Source of the DNA: Hippopus hippopus
Taxonomy: Eukaryota > Mollusca > Bivalvia > Cardiida > Cardiidae
NCBI GenBank assembly: GCA_946811185.2
Contig: OX328096.1
Location: 48,250,252 to 48,314,251, forward strand
Direction of reading: 5' to 3'
Length of the DNA stretch: 64,000 nt
Shown here piece by piece: positions 23,965 to 34,479 of this stretch; the stretch's first letter is position 1, and every line of letters starts with the position of its first letter. The notes under the pieces were generated by a model, which ran no database searches, was not told the DNA's origin, and saw only the letters and a program-made list of their open reading frames with translations. A program made the position numbers and the translations under genes.

Positions 23965-24260
23965 TGCATGGACAAAAAAGGCCATTATACGCTTTTCTTG
24001 TGAAAAATGACAGGTTTTAAAGTTACTTGTTACCCTCATTGACAATCTTTTTGTCAAATCATGTGGAAATACCTAGCCAGAAATTAACAGACATGAAAAA
24101 CTGATCGGAGTAAAAAACACGGAAACCCATGACACAACAAAATGTCTCTTTGACATTGTCCGATCAGAGTCACTTCAGATCGTCTTTTCAGCTTTTTAAT
24201 GACTATAAGCAGTAAATTTATACAAATATCTTTATATAACACACTTTTTGTATACACATA
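23965..24260. repeat. dispersed repeat, partner at 42290-42560
   Basis: Both places share AACCCATGACACAACAA followed by GATGTC/AATGTC, GTCCGATCAGA.GCACTTCAG and AAGCAGTAAATTTA at the same spacing, roughly 75-80% alike. The repeat type is unknown. Confidence 0.65.
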
Positions 24261-27200
24261 CAACAAGGTAAAACCTATTATTTCGGCGACCCCCTTTTTT
24301 TCAGATTGATAATTTCCTAAAGATTTGGAGACTAAACAAAAATAATTATTTTTTCTGTCTGAATATATTGGCCAATTATGAGTAAAATTAGATAAATTCT
24401 ATCAACTCAACAAAAACTTAAGGGCTCACATTTAAAAGGTGATTTCTTTAAAAGTTTAAAGTTGCTTTATAATTACTCTTTATTAGGTGTGTTTATGAAC
24501 CATCAGCATTTGTCAGCATTTTGTGCTTTGCATGCTGTTGTATATCAATCAGACTTAAAAGCTGACTTCTTCAAAAGTTCAGAGTAATTAGGTATGTTAA
24601 ATTGTTTGTGAGCCATCTGCATTTAGAAAAAATTGTCATTGAAATTTATTGAGCATCTTGCATTTAACTCTTATTTTCCCCTTTATTTGCTATTCAAAAC
24701 TATACTCAAGTAGAATTTAAACTACTGGGAGAAAGTATTAGTCTAAAACATGGTTTCAAGATGTATTTGGTGAAATTCATCTCTTGCAATTCATACAATA
24801 GTATTGCAATAGTATTGCAATAGTAACAGGCAATATCAATACTATTGCAATAGTATTTTTTCCAATGTCAATACTATCGCAATAGTAGATTTTGGCCTCA
24901 ATAGTCAACCCTAATCTTAAGTAGGAATGACTTGAAATATGGTATGCTTATATGTTGCAATATTTGGACATGCAGTGCGCAAGAATTGTAACTCTACCTC
25001 GTGCTTTCTAAGACTTATTTACCTTTGATTGTCATTTTTACAGCATTTAGTGCTTGTCAGGAATATAACTTTGTCATCTCAAGTCAGAACGACTTCAAAC
25101 TTGGTTTGCATGTTTGTTGCAATATAACGGAGTACACTGCTCAAGTACAATAACTCTACTTAGCGCGGATTTTGAGTAATTCCACTTTGATCTTCATTTT
25201 TACAGTCCAGTTCTTTGTCCGGAGCTTAACTTTGTCATCTCCAGTCCGATTGATTTGAAACTTGGCATTTGTGTTTGTTGCAATAATACAGAGTGCAGTG
25301 CGAAAGAACCATAACTCTACCTCGTACTGTCTTTGAGTTATTTCCCTTTGATTGTCATTTTTACAGCATTTTCTGCTTGTCTGGAATATAACTTTGTCCT
25401 TTTTAGTCTGAACATCTTCAAATTTGGTATGCATGATTGTTGAAAAATTACGGAGTGCAATGCACAAGAACCATAACTCTTCCTAGCATGAGTTTTGAGT
25501 TATTTCCCCTTAGATCTTCATTTTTTGTAGCATTTCTTCCTTGTCCGGAGCATAACTTTGTCATCTTAGGTAGGAATGACTTGAAATATGGTATGCTTAT
25601 TTGTTGCAATATTTGGATGTGCAGTGCGCAAGAATTGTAACTCTATCTCATGCTTTCTGTGAGTTATTTCCCTTTGATCATCATTTTTACAGCATTTAGT
25701 GCTTGTCCAGAATATAACTTTGTCATCTCAAGTCAGAACGACTTCAAACTTGGTTTGCATGTTTGTTGCAATATTACGGAGTATAGTGCTCAAGAACAAT
25801 AACTCTACCTATCACGGATTTTGAGTAATTCCACTTTGATCTTCATTTTTACAGTATTTCTTGCTTGTCCAGAACAGAACTTTGTCACCTCAAGTCATAT
25901 TGACTTGAGACTTGGTAAACATGTTTGTTGCAGTTACGAAAAGTGCAATGCACTTGAGCCATAACCTTACCTAATGCCCTTTTGGAATTATTCCCTATTC
26001 ATCATTTTTTTTTACAGCTTTTCATGCTTCTCTACAATATAACTTTGTCTTTTCATGTTGGAATGACCTGAAACTTTATATGCATGTTTCCTTAACATTA
26101 GAGGAGACATTCATGCCTATTTCAATCACTTACATGATTTCTGCTGCACTACTATTTTCCTCTACCTGCCTTTTACTATTATTATCCCCCCCCCCTCGAC
26201 AACTGGCGGTGGGACGGGCGTATCTTGCGACAATTTGCTGCTCTTGTAAAATTTAGTGGCATCGGATTAAAAAGTAGGTCATCGGGACAAATCATATATT
26301 ATCCTTGTGTTCTCTCAAGAAGCCATAGATTTAGTTTGATACTCATGAGACTTGGTCAGAATGTTTGTCTTGATGATATTTTGGACAAGTTTGAAATTGT
26401 TTCATGTCAGGTGAAAAAGAAGGTCGCTGGATTAAGGATTATGACCCCTAACTCATCAGTAAATATCATGTAACATCGATGTTTTCATAAAGGCTATTCA
26501 GCCAATCTCAGCAGCTTCCATCTTTTAATATGAGAGTTAGGTGTGTAGACTCATTAATTAATCGGTAAATGTCGTGTAACATCGACGTTTTCGTAAAGGC
26601 TATTCGGCCAATCTCGGCATGTTCCGTCTTTTAATATGAAAGTCAGGGGCTGTAGACCTTAAATCTGAGAAAAACCTTGTGTGTACTCTAGAAGCCACAA
26701 TTTCAGTCTGATAGATATAAAAACTGGTCAGACTGTTTGTCCTGTTTATTTCTGGAAGAAGTTCAGATTGGATCATGTAGGGTCAAAATGTAGGCCACAT
26801 GGTAAAATCTTATGAAAACCTTTTGTGCACACTAGAGGCGATGTTTTTAGTCCGATACCCATGAAACTTGGTCAGAATACTTGTCTTGATAATATCTTGG
26901 ACAAGTTTAAAATTCAGTCACATCAGATATAAAAGTAGGTCATTGATACTCATGCTGTTACATTATCACAACCAGGATGTGTTTAACTTTATCAATCCTA
27001 GATGACTTTTCTCAGTCCACCCCTATAGGGCCAATTGCCCTTTTTGTTTTTTTTGCTGGGGCATAGGCATTCTGTGCTGAAGAGCTTATAGAAAGAATAA
27101 TGTGATGTATAAGGAAGAATACTCAGTCCGATACTCATGAGACTTTGTCAGAATGTTTGTCATGATAAAATCTTGGTAAATTTTAAAATATGGTGAAGTG

Positions 27201-28524
27201 AAGTAACAAAGTAGGTCAGTGGGCAAAATCCTAGAAAAACATTGTGTGCACTTTAAAGGCCACATTTTCAGCTGGATACTCATGAAACTGTCAGAATGTT
27301 TGTCTTGATGAAGTCTTAGACAAGTTTGAAAATGGGTCATGTCTGTGCAAAAAGTAGGTCACTGGACCAAATCTTAGAAAAATTTTATGTGTATTCTAAA
27401 AGCCACATTTTACTGGCCGGATATCCATGAAGAATGGTCAGTGTATTTGCCTTGATGATATCATAGCCAACTTTAGATTTAGTCATGTCAGGTAAAAAAG
27501 TAGGCCACCATGCTGAATCTTAGAAAAAACTTTGTGTGCACTGTATAAGCCATATTTTCAGTTGGATACTGATGAAACTTGGTCAGAATGTTTTTCTTGA
27601 TGTTATCTTGGATAACTTTGAAGTTGGGTTAAAAAGTAGGTAATTGGACGGAATCTTAGAAAAACCTTGTGAGGACTCTAGAGGCCACATTTTCAGTCAG
27701 ATACTCATGAACTAAGACAGAATATTTGTCTTTATAAAATCTTGGACAAGATGAAATTGGATCATTTTGGGTCTAAAAGTAGGTCACCAGGCCAAATCTT
27801 AGAAAAACCTTGTTTGCACTCCAGAGGCAACATTTTCAGTCAGATACTCATGAACTAGGACAAAATATTTTTGAGGACTCTAGAGGCCACAGTTTCAGTC
27901 AGATACTCATGACCTAGGACAGAATATTTGTCTTCATAAAATCTTGAACAAGTTGAAATTTGGTCAAAAAGTTGGTCACTGGGCCAAATCTTTGAAAAGC
28001 CTTCTTTGTACTCTAGAGGCCTGATACCCATGTGTACTCTAGAAGCCACATTTTTAGCCCAATACTTATGAACCAGTGTCAGAATGTTTGTCTTTAAAAT
28101 ATCTCTTACAAGAACTAGAAAGAGTCATGTCTGGTCAAAAAGTAGGTCAATGTCCAGAATCTTAGAAAAAACTCATTTGTACCGTACAAAGCACATATTC
28201 AGTTGGATACTTATAAAACATGGCCAGAATGTTCTTCTTGTTGATATCTTAGACAAGTTTGAAATTGGGTCATGTTGGGTCAAAAAGTAGGTCATTGGGC
28301 CGAATCTTAGAAAATCCTTGTGTGCACTCTAGAGGCCATATTTTCAGTCGGATGCTCATGAACTGGGTCAGAATGTTTGTCTTGATGATATCTCTTAAAT
28401 GTTCAAAAAAAGGTCAAGTTGGTCAAAAAAGTAGGTTATACATTACAACCAGGATCTCTTCAGCTTTATCAATCCTAGATGGCTTTACTCAGGTAAGCGC
28501 TTTAGGACCAGTGGCCCTCTTGTT

Positions 28525-28886
28525 CCTGAAAGGTTTTACATGGCGATCATTTTGACCCCAGGTGATCCATATTTGAACTAGTACAATATATTTTACTTAT
28601 TAGACAATGTTCTTACTATGTTCATGGACATTATGAGGCAGAAATTATGACTTCTGCAGTGCAGGGAAAGGCTTCTAGAAGTGGCACATATTCAAGCTCG
28701 TAGATGTCATCAGTACATGTAAAACAAATGCCTTGGTTTTTGAACACTGGGCTGAAATGATGGCTTTTAATGCACACATCAGGTATTTCTATGATTTTTT
28801 TCTTTTTTTGCTCTAGGTCAAACTATCAGATATCATCAAGACATGCTGAAAAATGGACAGCTAAAAAAAAACTTTACAGTACATTA
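28525..28886. other. unassigned intergenic sequence
   Basis: No gene or repeat is recognised between the tandem-core element and the SINE. Confidence 0.4.
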
Positions 28887-29145
28887 GCCCTGCCGGGTAG
28901 CTCAGTGCTTAGCATAGATGACTTGTAACGTAGTGCTTGCAAGTTCTATACCTGGTTGCGGCAAACTTCCTTTTTGAGCCATTTTTGGCCTCTCACCTCT
29001 GATGCATGCTATCTAGAAAGCAGTCAGTGGCTTGAAAAAAAAAGTTGTGTTAGTGCTTTTGTGAGAAAGCCAGGAAACACATACATAGGTGCACTGTCTG
29101 CCCTGATCTGACCTGTTAAAACTGCATTATACTCCAATACAAACA
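28887..29145 (+). mobile_element. tRNA-derived SINE
   Basis: The head GGGTAGCTCAGTGCTTAGCA fits a tRNA A box and GCAAGTTCTATACCTG a degenerate B box about 45 bp on, the layout of an internal RNA polymerase III promoter. A unique body with AAGTTGTGTTAGTGC follows, then a 3' part with CTGTTAAAACTGCATTATAC ending in TACAAACAAA. The 3' two-thirds match 43371-43520, confirming a dispersed family. Confidence 0.75.
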
Positions 29146-29356
29146 AATTCAGTAAATGCAAGGCAAAGATGTATTGCAATTCCAGGAACATGTATAGTGC
29201 ACAATCACAAAAGCTCTGTAGCTTTTTGTGCTTAGGTGAAGAAGAAGGCATGATTTAATGCACACAAGACACAAAAACTATGGAAAAACACTGCCAAATT
29301 TTGATCTGGAAGAAAAAGTTTTGGACTTAAAAAGATTTCTCTTGCTGCAAGTTCCT

Positions 29357-29482
29357 TTAACCCTTTACTGAATAATGCTGTGTTTTAATTACCCTGAGGA
29401 AAGAAACTTTTGTAAATTTTGTTGGAAAAGAAGACAGTGGTTGTAAAAAGTATTTTCTCTTTTTCCCCACAATATTTTCAAC
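29357..29482. repeat. palindromic MITE, 5' half and core
   Basis: It starts TTTAACCCTTTACTGAATAA. The hairpin TTTTGTTGGAAAAGAAG / TTTTCTCTTTTTCCCC is at about 29415-29470. A second unit begins directly after it. Confidence 0.6.
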
Positions 29483-29484
29483 CC

Positions 29485-29716
29485 TTTAACTTTTCACCAA
29501 ATGACAAAAATATAGACTTGTCAAAATTGAAAGTATTTTGCAGATGACAACTTTAGATGTAGCTCAATGAATGGAATTTGTCGTTGATAGGTCAGAAAAC
29601 ATTAAGGGAAAATGAGAAATTACTGATTACCAGCATTTCTCCTTTTCCTGCAATATTTTGTTAAAAATTCTTTTCCAGCAATGTTAAAACTCAGCATTGT
29701 GTGGTAAAGAGTTAAA
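29485..29716. repeat. palindromic MITE, full unit
   Basis: It has TTAACTTTTCACCAAATGAC at the left and GTGTGGTAAAGAGTTAA at the right. The core hairpin GAAAACATTAAGGGAAAATG / CTTTTCCTGCAATATTTTG is centred near 29625. Confidence 0.7.
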
Positions 29717-29983
29717 AGTCTATACCCATCATTTGAGCTACAATAAATTTTCTTTTGCAGATCCTTTCAGCTTGGAAAAAGTTTCAAACTTTGTCAAAAG
29801 TTACAAAATTTTCCAATCCTGAATGAGAAAAATCAATATAGTCATATAGTTTTATGGTATTGACTGTTTTGAAATCTGATTTGTCTACATTGGATGAAAA
29901 TCTCAGCTTCATGTACACTTCATAATATCCTATCTAGAATGATATTGATGTATATACTGTATGATAGAATTACTGATATTTTC
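29717..29983 (+). other. probable intron end upstream of the Roc-COR exon
   Basis: AT-rich sequence leads into TTACTGATATTTTCAG. TACTGAT at about 29971 could serve as a branch point. No upstream exon is recognised in the window. Confidence 0.4.
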
Positions 29984-29985
29984 AG
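29984..29985 (+). other. predicted 3' splice acceptor (AG)
   Basis: The sequence ACTGATATTTTCAG then GTGAATCC is a normal animal 3' splice site. It lies between the first ATG of the open frame (29961) and the next in-frame ATG (30000), so the first eight codons of the longest frame are probably intronic. Confidence 0.6.
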
Positions 29986-29999
29986 GTGAATCCTGTATC

Positions 30000-32900
30000 A
30001 TGGCCAGCAGTCAAACAGGAAAGAGTGGTGGTGGTGAGACCATGGCAAGAGCCAAAAAGATAATGACCATTTTTCACCAGCTGGCTGAAGTGTTGGAGAA
30101 CACGGAGATAGTTACTATTAAAGAGATGATAACTAAAATATTAACTTTGTCAAAAAACAGGAAGGATGATGGTATATATGAGGTTTGTCTTGAGTTTTTA
30201 AAAATCCTTGAATATCGGAATGGAATTCCAGTTCATTTGATGAAACAAGCCATTCGTTGTTTTTTGTTCATGAGAGATGATCCTGAGATACTTGGGAAAG
30301 CAGTCAGTGAAAGATATATGGAGATGGTCCTTAAAGACTATCCCACCTTGGCCATAGACATGGAACTGACTGACGAAATGCTTAAAGTATATTTCAATTT
30401 ATTGAATAAAGGCTTTGAAGAGTCCAAGCATATTCGGCTCATGGTGGTAGGAATGTTTGCAGTTGGTAAGACAACACTTGTAAGACGATTGTGTAAGGTG
30501 GATCCCTCACTGCCCCTCGATAGTACAGTTGGAATTGATATCTTTCTTAAGTCTTGTGAGGTGGATGAAAATGGAGATTGGAATGTCAAGCATAGTAACG
30601 ATATGGAACCACATTTCCATAAGCGGTTACAAAACCTTGTGAAAAAGTTTCCAAGACAGACTGAAAGAAAATCGTCTTCTGAATTACTTGACACCTTTGT
30701 TGAACAGTCAAGCCCAGAGTCTGTGGTTTCTTCTCCTCAAGAAGTACATGGACAAAAAGGGAGAAGTTTTGATGATTTTCAGGAAAAAATTAGTAGAAGA
30801 ATGCAATTTGACAAAGATAACTATTATGATGACCTGAAGGATATTGTAAAAGAACCAAAGGAAATTGAATTGCGGCCTTCTGTTTCAATTTGGGATTTTG
30901 CGGGGCAATCAGTTTACTACTCAACACACCATTTCTTTCTGAATGCAAGGTCAATTTATCTTCTTGTGCTTGATTTGAGTAAAAGCCTCTCTGAAGTGGT
31001 AAAAGAAGAAGAGGACTGCTCTGAGATGTTTGGGAATCTAATCTTAGAAAATACAATGGGAGAATTCACATGTTTGGATGCTTTCAAATTCTGGATTAAA
31101 AGTATCTTTGTCTACACACAGCAAAAAATGAAGAGTCAAAGTGCTTCTGAAAGAGATAAATACAAACCAACAATAGTGCTTATTGGCACACATAAGGATG
31201 AAGTAACAAACAAGAAGCACTTGAAAGGCAAAAGCTATGAGCAGTATATGGATAATTACTTCAATGAGGCCTTGGAATCCTTTATGAATACACCTATTAT
31301 GGATCTAGTTCACCCAAGGAGGTTTTTTGTAAGTAAAGATGGAGAAGAGCAGGACTTCCTTGAAATTAGAGCAGAAATGTACAAAATTGCAATTAAAAGT
31401 CCATTCTGGAAAGAAAAGTTACCAGCAGCATTTATTCCGCTGGAAAAAATTGTCCTTGAAAAGAAAAACCAAAATCAAGAAATTATGCAATTTGGCGACC
31501 TTGTTAGTGTGAATGAGGAAGCAGAATATAACCTTCATGAAAAGAAAGAAATACAGGTATTTCTAAAGTTTCAACATGCATTCGGCAATCTCCTGTACTA
31601 TGACATAGAAGGGTTCAATGAAATGATAATCCTCACACCACAATGGATAATAGATGTATTCAAGCTGTTTGTTACCCACAAGCAATGCATGAATCAAGAA
31701 CTGCAAGGCTGGAAAGATTTCAAAAACTTTGCAAAACTCAGCCCAGATCTTATTAATGCCTTGCTAGATGGTAATGAACGAATGAACAAACATAAAACAG
31801 AGATTGTAAAGTATATGGAGCATTTAGATGTCATTGCAAAACCAGTAATTTTTTTGAAAAAAAAAGTTGATAGCTCAAGTCCCACAACGTCTCAGCAAAC
31901 TGAACTGAGGGCTTTTACTCAAGTATGCTCTGCTGGGACATGTGTAGGAAAGGAAGATTTCTACATAATGCCATGTATGTTACGTAAGAGGCCAACAGCA
32001 AAGAGTTTGAAAACATATTTTGAAACTGGAGGAATAACTACACCAACACTATGCATCTATATCAAGAAAGGTTATCTGCCTCCTTTTGTTTTTCATTGTA
32101 TATTAGCTAGTTGTATCAGGGAGATGCCAATAGCACGTGTCAAAGGAAAGGATTGTCTATTCTATGGGATTGGTACATTTGAAGTGACTCCGACAGTAAG
32201 GTTGACTTTATGGTCAGTAGACAACATTATCCACTTGAGAGTCTCATTCTACAGCACCAAGGAGAAACTTGAAGACAGAATTGCTTGCTGTATAAGTTTA
32301 AAAGAAGCTTTAGAAAAACTGATCATGAAGGTATTCAGTATCCATGGTGGGGATTACAAAATTGAAGATAAAACTGAACTATTTGACTACAAGATCAAAT
32401 GCCCACATTGTCCATCTCAAGTTCCATTTGAAAAGGAGCCTGAAGACATGTGCAACTTGCTTAGTGTCAGCAATCTTAGTTTGAAAGAGGAAATGACATG
32501 CCCGTTTTGTACTAAGCTTGTGAAAGCACTAGATGTAATGGAATACTGGTTCTCCCGCAGAGAAACATTGGCCACTGATTACAATGCTGAACAAACAGAA
32601 CTTTTGCTAAAGGATCCAAGTGATGCTGTATTAGCAAACCTTGCAGAGGAAATAGAAGATTATCAAAACCTGACTCAAAAGCTTCAGATGCAAGAGCGAG
32701 AGTTGAATAGAGTAAAGTCAGATCACCCTAGCCCAAAATCAAATCTTATATACCATATACTGCATAAATGGAAAAAGAAAGGAAACTGCTATAAAATACT
32801 TTATGATGCAATGATTGATGCAGAGTGTGATACAAAAAATTTTTTTCAAATCATTGCAGAGAAAGAAAGTGAAGAAGAAAAGCAAGCTGTGGAAAGAGAA

Positions 32901-33182
32901 AAGAGCAAGACAACTAATGACGAATTTTATGACCTTAGTGAAACGCAAATGGAAAAACTTTCTATGTGCATAGGGGAAGAGTACTGGTTATTTTGTATTA
33001 GACTTGGATTAGAGGAAACATACATGCAGCAGATTTGTAATGATTATCGTCAGAACACGGCTAAACAGGTTTATTATGCTTTGATGGAATGGAACAACAG
33101 AGACAGACCATTCAGAGAATTTATCTTGGCAATGGTAAGAAGCTCATGTGATTTTCCTAAAATACGAACGGTATTTGATTGA
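30000..33182 (+). CDS. ROCO-family GTPase: Roc-COR, zinc-ribbon-like motif and tandem Death-fold domains
   Basis: ROCO proteins pair a Ras-like Roc GTPase with a COR dimerisation domain. With Death domains (as in DAPK1) they act in the cytoplasm as scaffolds for cell-death or immune signalling; that role here is inferred. Numbered from the ATG at 30000 (1060 aa): a helical N-terminus covers about 15-140. Roc has P-loop GMFAVGKT 151-158, switch STVGID 175-180, G3 WDFAGQ 298-303 followed by STHHFF, and THKD 397-400. A low-complexity Ser-rich insert fills about 215-280. COR spans about 465-765, with LTPQW and FYIMPCMLRKR. CPHC 801-804 and CPFC 834-837 form a zinc-ribbon-like pair. Two Death-like folds lie at about 872-955 and 977-1055. 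No LRR, ankyrin or kinase part is present. An ATG at 29961 in the same frame precedes the splice acceptor; 30000 has A at -3 and G at +4. The next ATG (30081) is also possible. All 3.18 kb is uninterrupted and all G motifs are intact. Confidence 0.9.
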   Translation: MASSQTGKSGGGETMARAKKIMTIFHQLAEVLENTEIVTIKEMITKILTLSKNRKDDGIYEVCLEFLKILEYRNGIPVHLMKQAIRCFLFMRDDPEILGKAVSERYMEMVLKDYPTLAIDMELTDEMLKVYFNLLNKGFEESKHIRLMVVGMFAVGKTTLVRRLCKVDPSLPLDSTVGIDIFLKSCEVDENGDWNVKHSNDMEPHFHKRLQNLVKKFPRQTERKSSSELLDTFVEQSSPESVVSSPQEVHGQKGRSFDDFQEKISRRMQFDKDNYYDDLKDIVKEPKEIELRPSVSIWDFAGQSVYYSTHHFFLNARSIYLLVLDLSKSLSEVVKEEEDCSEMFGNLILENTMGEFTCLDAFKFWIKSIFVYTQQKMKSQSASERDKYKPTIVLIGTHKDEVTNKKHLKGKSYEQYMDNYFNEALESFMNTPIMDLVHPRRFFVSKDGEEQDFLEIRAEMYKIAIKSPFWKEKLPAAFIPLEKIVLEKKNQNQEIMQFGDLVSVNEEAEYNLHEKKEIQVFLKFQHAFGNLLYYDIEGFNEMIILTPQWIIDVFKLFVTHKQCMNQELQGWKDFKNFAKLSPDLINALLDGNERMNKHKTEIVKYMEHLDVIAKPVIFLKKKVDSSSPTTSQQTELRAFTQVCSAGTCVGKEDFYIMPCMLRKRPTAKSLKTYFETGGITTPTLCIYIKKGYLPPFVFHCILASCIREMPIARVKGKDCLFYGIGTFEVTPTVRLTLWSVDNIIHLRVSFYSTKEKLEDRIACCISLKEALEKLIMKVFSIHGGDYKIEDKTELFDYKIKCPHCPSQVPFEKEPEDMCNLLSVSNLSLKEEMTCPFCTKLVKALDVMEYWFSRRETLATDYNAEQTELLLKDPSDAVLANLAEEIEDYQNLTQKLQMQERELNRVKSDHPSPKSNLIYHILHKWKKKGNCYKILYDAMIDAECDTKNFFQIIAEKESEEEKQAVEREKSKTTNDEFYDLSETQMEKLSMCIGEEYWLFCIRLGLEETYMQQICNDYRQNTAKQVYYALMEWNNRDRPFREFILAMVRSSCDFPKIRTVFD

Positions 33183-33596
33183 AAACATTCAGTCAAGAGA
33201 CAAGACACTAGATTAGTGATGTACTTAGCTTATCCATGCCTACAAAGCATCTTTGAAACAGAATTGTTGATGCTCTTCTCCTCAATGCAGAAATGATCTT
33301 ATGATTTGAAAGATCAAAATTTTCATAGGAAAATCAACAGCAGTTGTGAAATTCTACAGTATGCCACGTGTGTTACCATGGATGCAAACAATGAAGATAC
33401 TGGGAAAAGATATGCAATGGGAAGAATACTATTAACTATGCATTTGTTTCTTGAAAGGATTTTATCCTACTTTGTTTTTTTGGGTAATGCTGAAGTGATA
33501 TTTGAAGGCAAAATTTAGATTGAATCTGTGGTTTGTGACTTTCCTGAAATAGAACAGGCAATTAAGCAAAACCATGTTGACCTAAACAACAATAAA
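33183..33596 (+). other. probable 3' UTR with polyadenylation signal
   Basis: AT-rich sequence follows the TGA stop. The first canonical AATAAA is at 33591-33596 in ACAACAATAAAATTG, giving a 3' UTR of about 420-440 bases. The short frame at 33306-33518 has no family features. Confidence 0.5.
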
Positions 33597-33857
33597 ATTG
33601 AATTTCGATCATAAGATGAATTGTGGGTGAAGATCTTCCGGCCTCACAAAACCTATCATACAGCTTTGAATTGACTGAAAGATTTTTTCGAATAGGGTAA
33701 GACTGCAAAACAATGAAAATTTCGTGAATACGTTTAAACAGGTTTATTTACCTTAATGGTAGGCTGTTTAAGATATATCAAAAAAAATCCAAGGAGTGAT
33801 GCAAAGGAGTTTTAAGTATAAGAAAATGTGTTTTTATTTAATTTTAAAACCAATCAT

Positions 33858-34087
33858 TTTAACCCTTAACCAGACGACAAAATTTAAGACTGGTCTAAAT
33901 TCCAAGCGTTTGCAGATGACAGAATAAATGTGCCTCAAAAACTGAAATTTGTTTTGGAAAGAGTGGAAAACATTGTGGGAAAATGTGAAAATGCTGGTCA
34001 CCAGCATGTTGTCCTTTTCCCACAATGTTTTCAAAAGCTTTCTTTCTCAGGGTCGTTAACAGTCGTGATTGTGTGGCAAAGGGTTAA
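33858..34087. repeat. palindromic TTAACCCTTA MITE
   Basis: The ends are TTAACCCTTAACCAGACGAC and GTGTGGCAAAGGGTTAA. The core GAAAACATTGTGGGAAAATG pairs with CCTTTTCCCACAATGTTTTC. It is the first repeat downstream of the Roc-COR gene. Confidence 0.8.
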
Positions 34088-34479
34088 ATGATGGAAAAAG
34101 AGTAATTGGTTGTATGAACCAATTTTCCTTCTCCCACAATGCGTTCAAGATTCATGCACAGCCAAGGATGTATATTATGGCCGCTTGAATTCATACATCA
34201 TTTTGTTGAAACAAATAAAGGAAATGAGAGAGCTATTCAAAAGTTACGTAGACAACTTTAGTTACTAGTCAAAAATTTTGTGATTAGTAACAAGATTTAA
34301 ATATACACAGAGAAAGGTCTTAGCATTTAAGTAGTGATTTTCAAAACGGTGGATACGACAGTTCATATACTGTGGTAGTTACATGAAACACACCTAAAGC
34401 CTCACGGAGCACAGTCCCAGCTGGTTTGACGTTATTGACGTAGTAAAATTTACATCTTTTTGGAGTACTTGCCTTTACA
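34088..34479. other. unassigned intergenic sequence
   Basis: AT-rich. A minimal hairpin remnant (GGTTGTATGAACCAATTTTCC near 34109) may be a decayed MITE core. Nothing else is seen. Confidence 0.4.

Larger units (their letters stand above)
22565..24913. mobile_element. hAT-like element without recognisable transposase
   Basis: It is flanked by an 8-bp direct repeat ATCTTAAG (22557-22564 and 24914-24921) at a point where neighbouring core units read straight through. The termini TAGGGGCGTAACGATAC and, inverted, TAGGGTTGACTATTG share TAGGG. Subterminal sequence is rich in CTATCG / CTATTG motifs on both sides. An 8-bp duplication with TAGGG ends is typical of the hAT superfamily. No DDE or zinc-finger reading is found in its 2.35 kb, so it is non-autonomous or gutted. 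Another terminal-repeat relic (TATTCGGACGCCC at 22740 and TCTGTCTGAATA at 24355) lies inside. Confidence 0.7.
21821..26230 (+). mobile_element. tandem-core element of a second family (ATATGCCCGT ends)
   Basis: The left end ATATGCCCGTTGAAGACGGG and right end GGGACGGGCGTAT are weak inverted copies. The core has units of ~163 bp with GGAGCATAACTTTGTCATCT and TTGAGTTATTTCCCTT (21896-22556 and 24914-26090). It sits inside the ~145-bp unit array of the outer element, whose repeat resumes immediately at both sides. A hAT-like element is inserted in turn at 22565. Confidence 0.75.
20391..28524 (+). mobile_element. tandem-core repeat element with nested insertions
   Basis: The left end TAGCTCACCTGAGCACAAAT followed by TGCTCAAAGGGAGGT is a hairpin. 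The right end is GCGCTTTAGGACCAGTGGCC with CTCTTGTT at 28517-28524. The core consists of ~145-bp units sharing ACTCATGAAACTTGGTCAGA, TGATGATATCT.GGACAAG and AAATCTTAGAAAAACCTTGT. They cover 20480-21820 and 26231-28490, with the interval filled by another element. A second right-end-like motif (GGGCCAATTGCCC near 27029) suggests two elements in series. The open frames are unit artefacts. Confidence 0.75.

Noticed and set aside
33306..33518. 70-codon frame just after the Roc-COR stop
   Set aside because: Lies in the probable 3' UTR; different frame and no similarity to the C-terminus of the gene.
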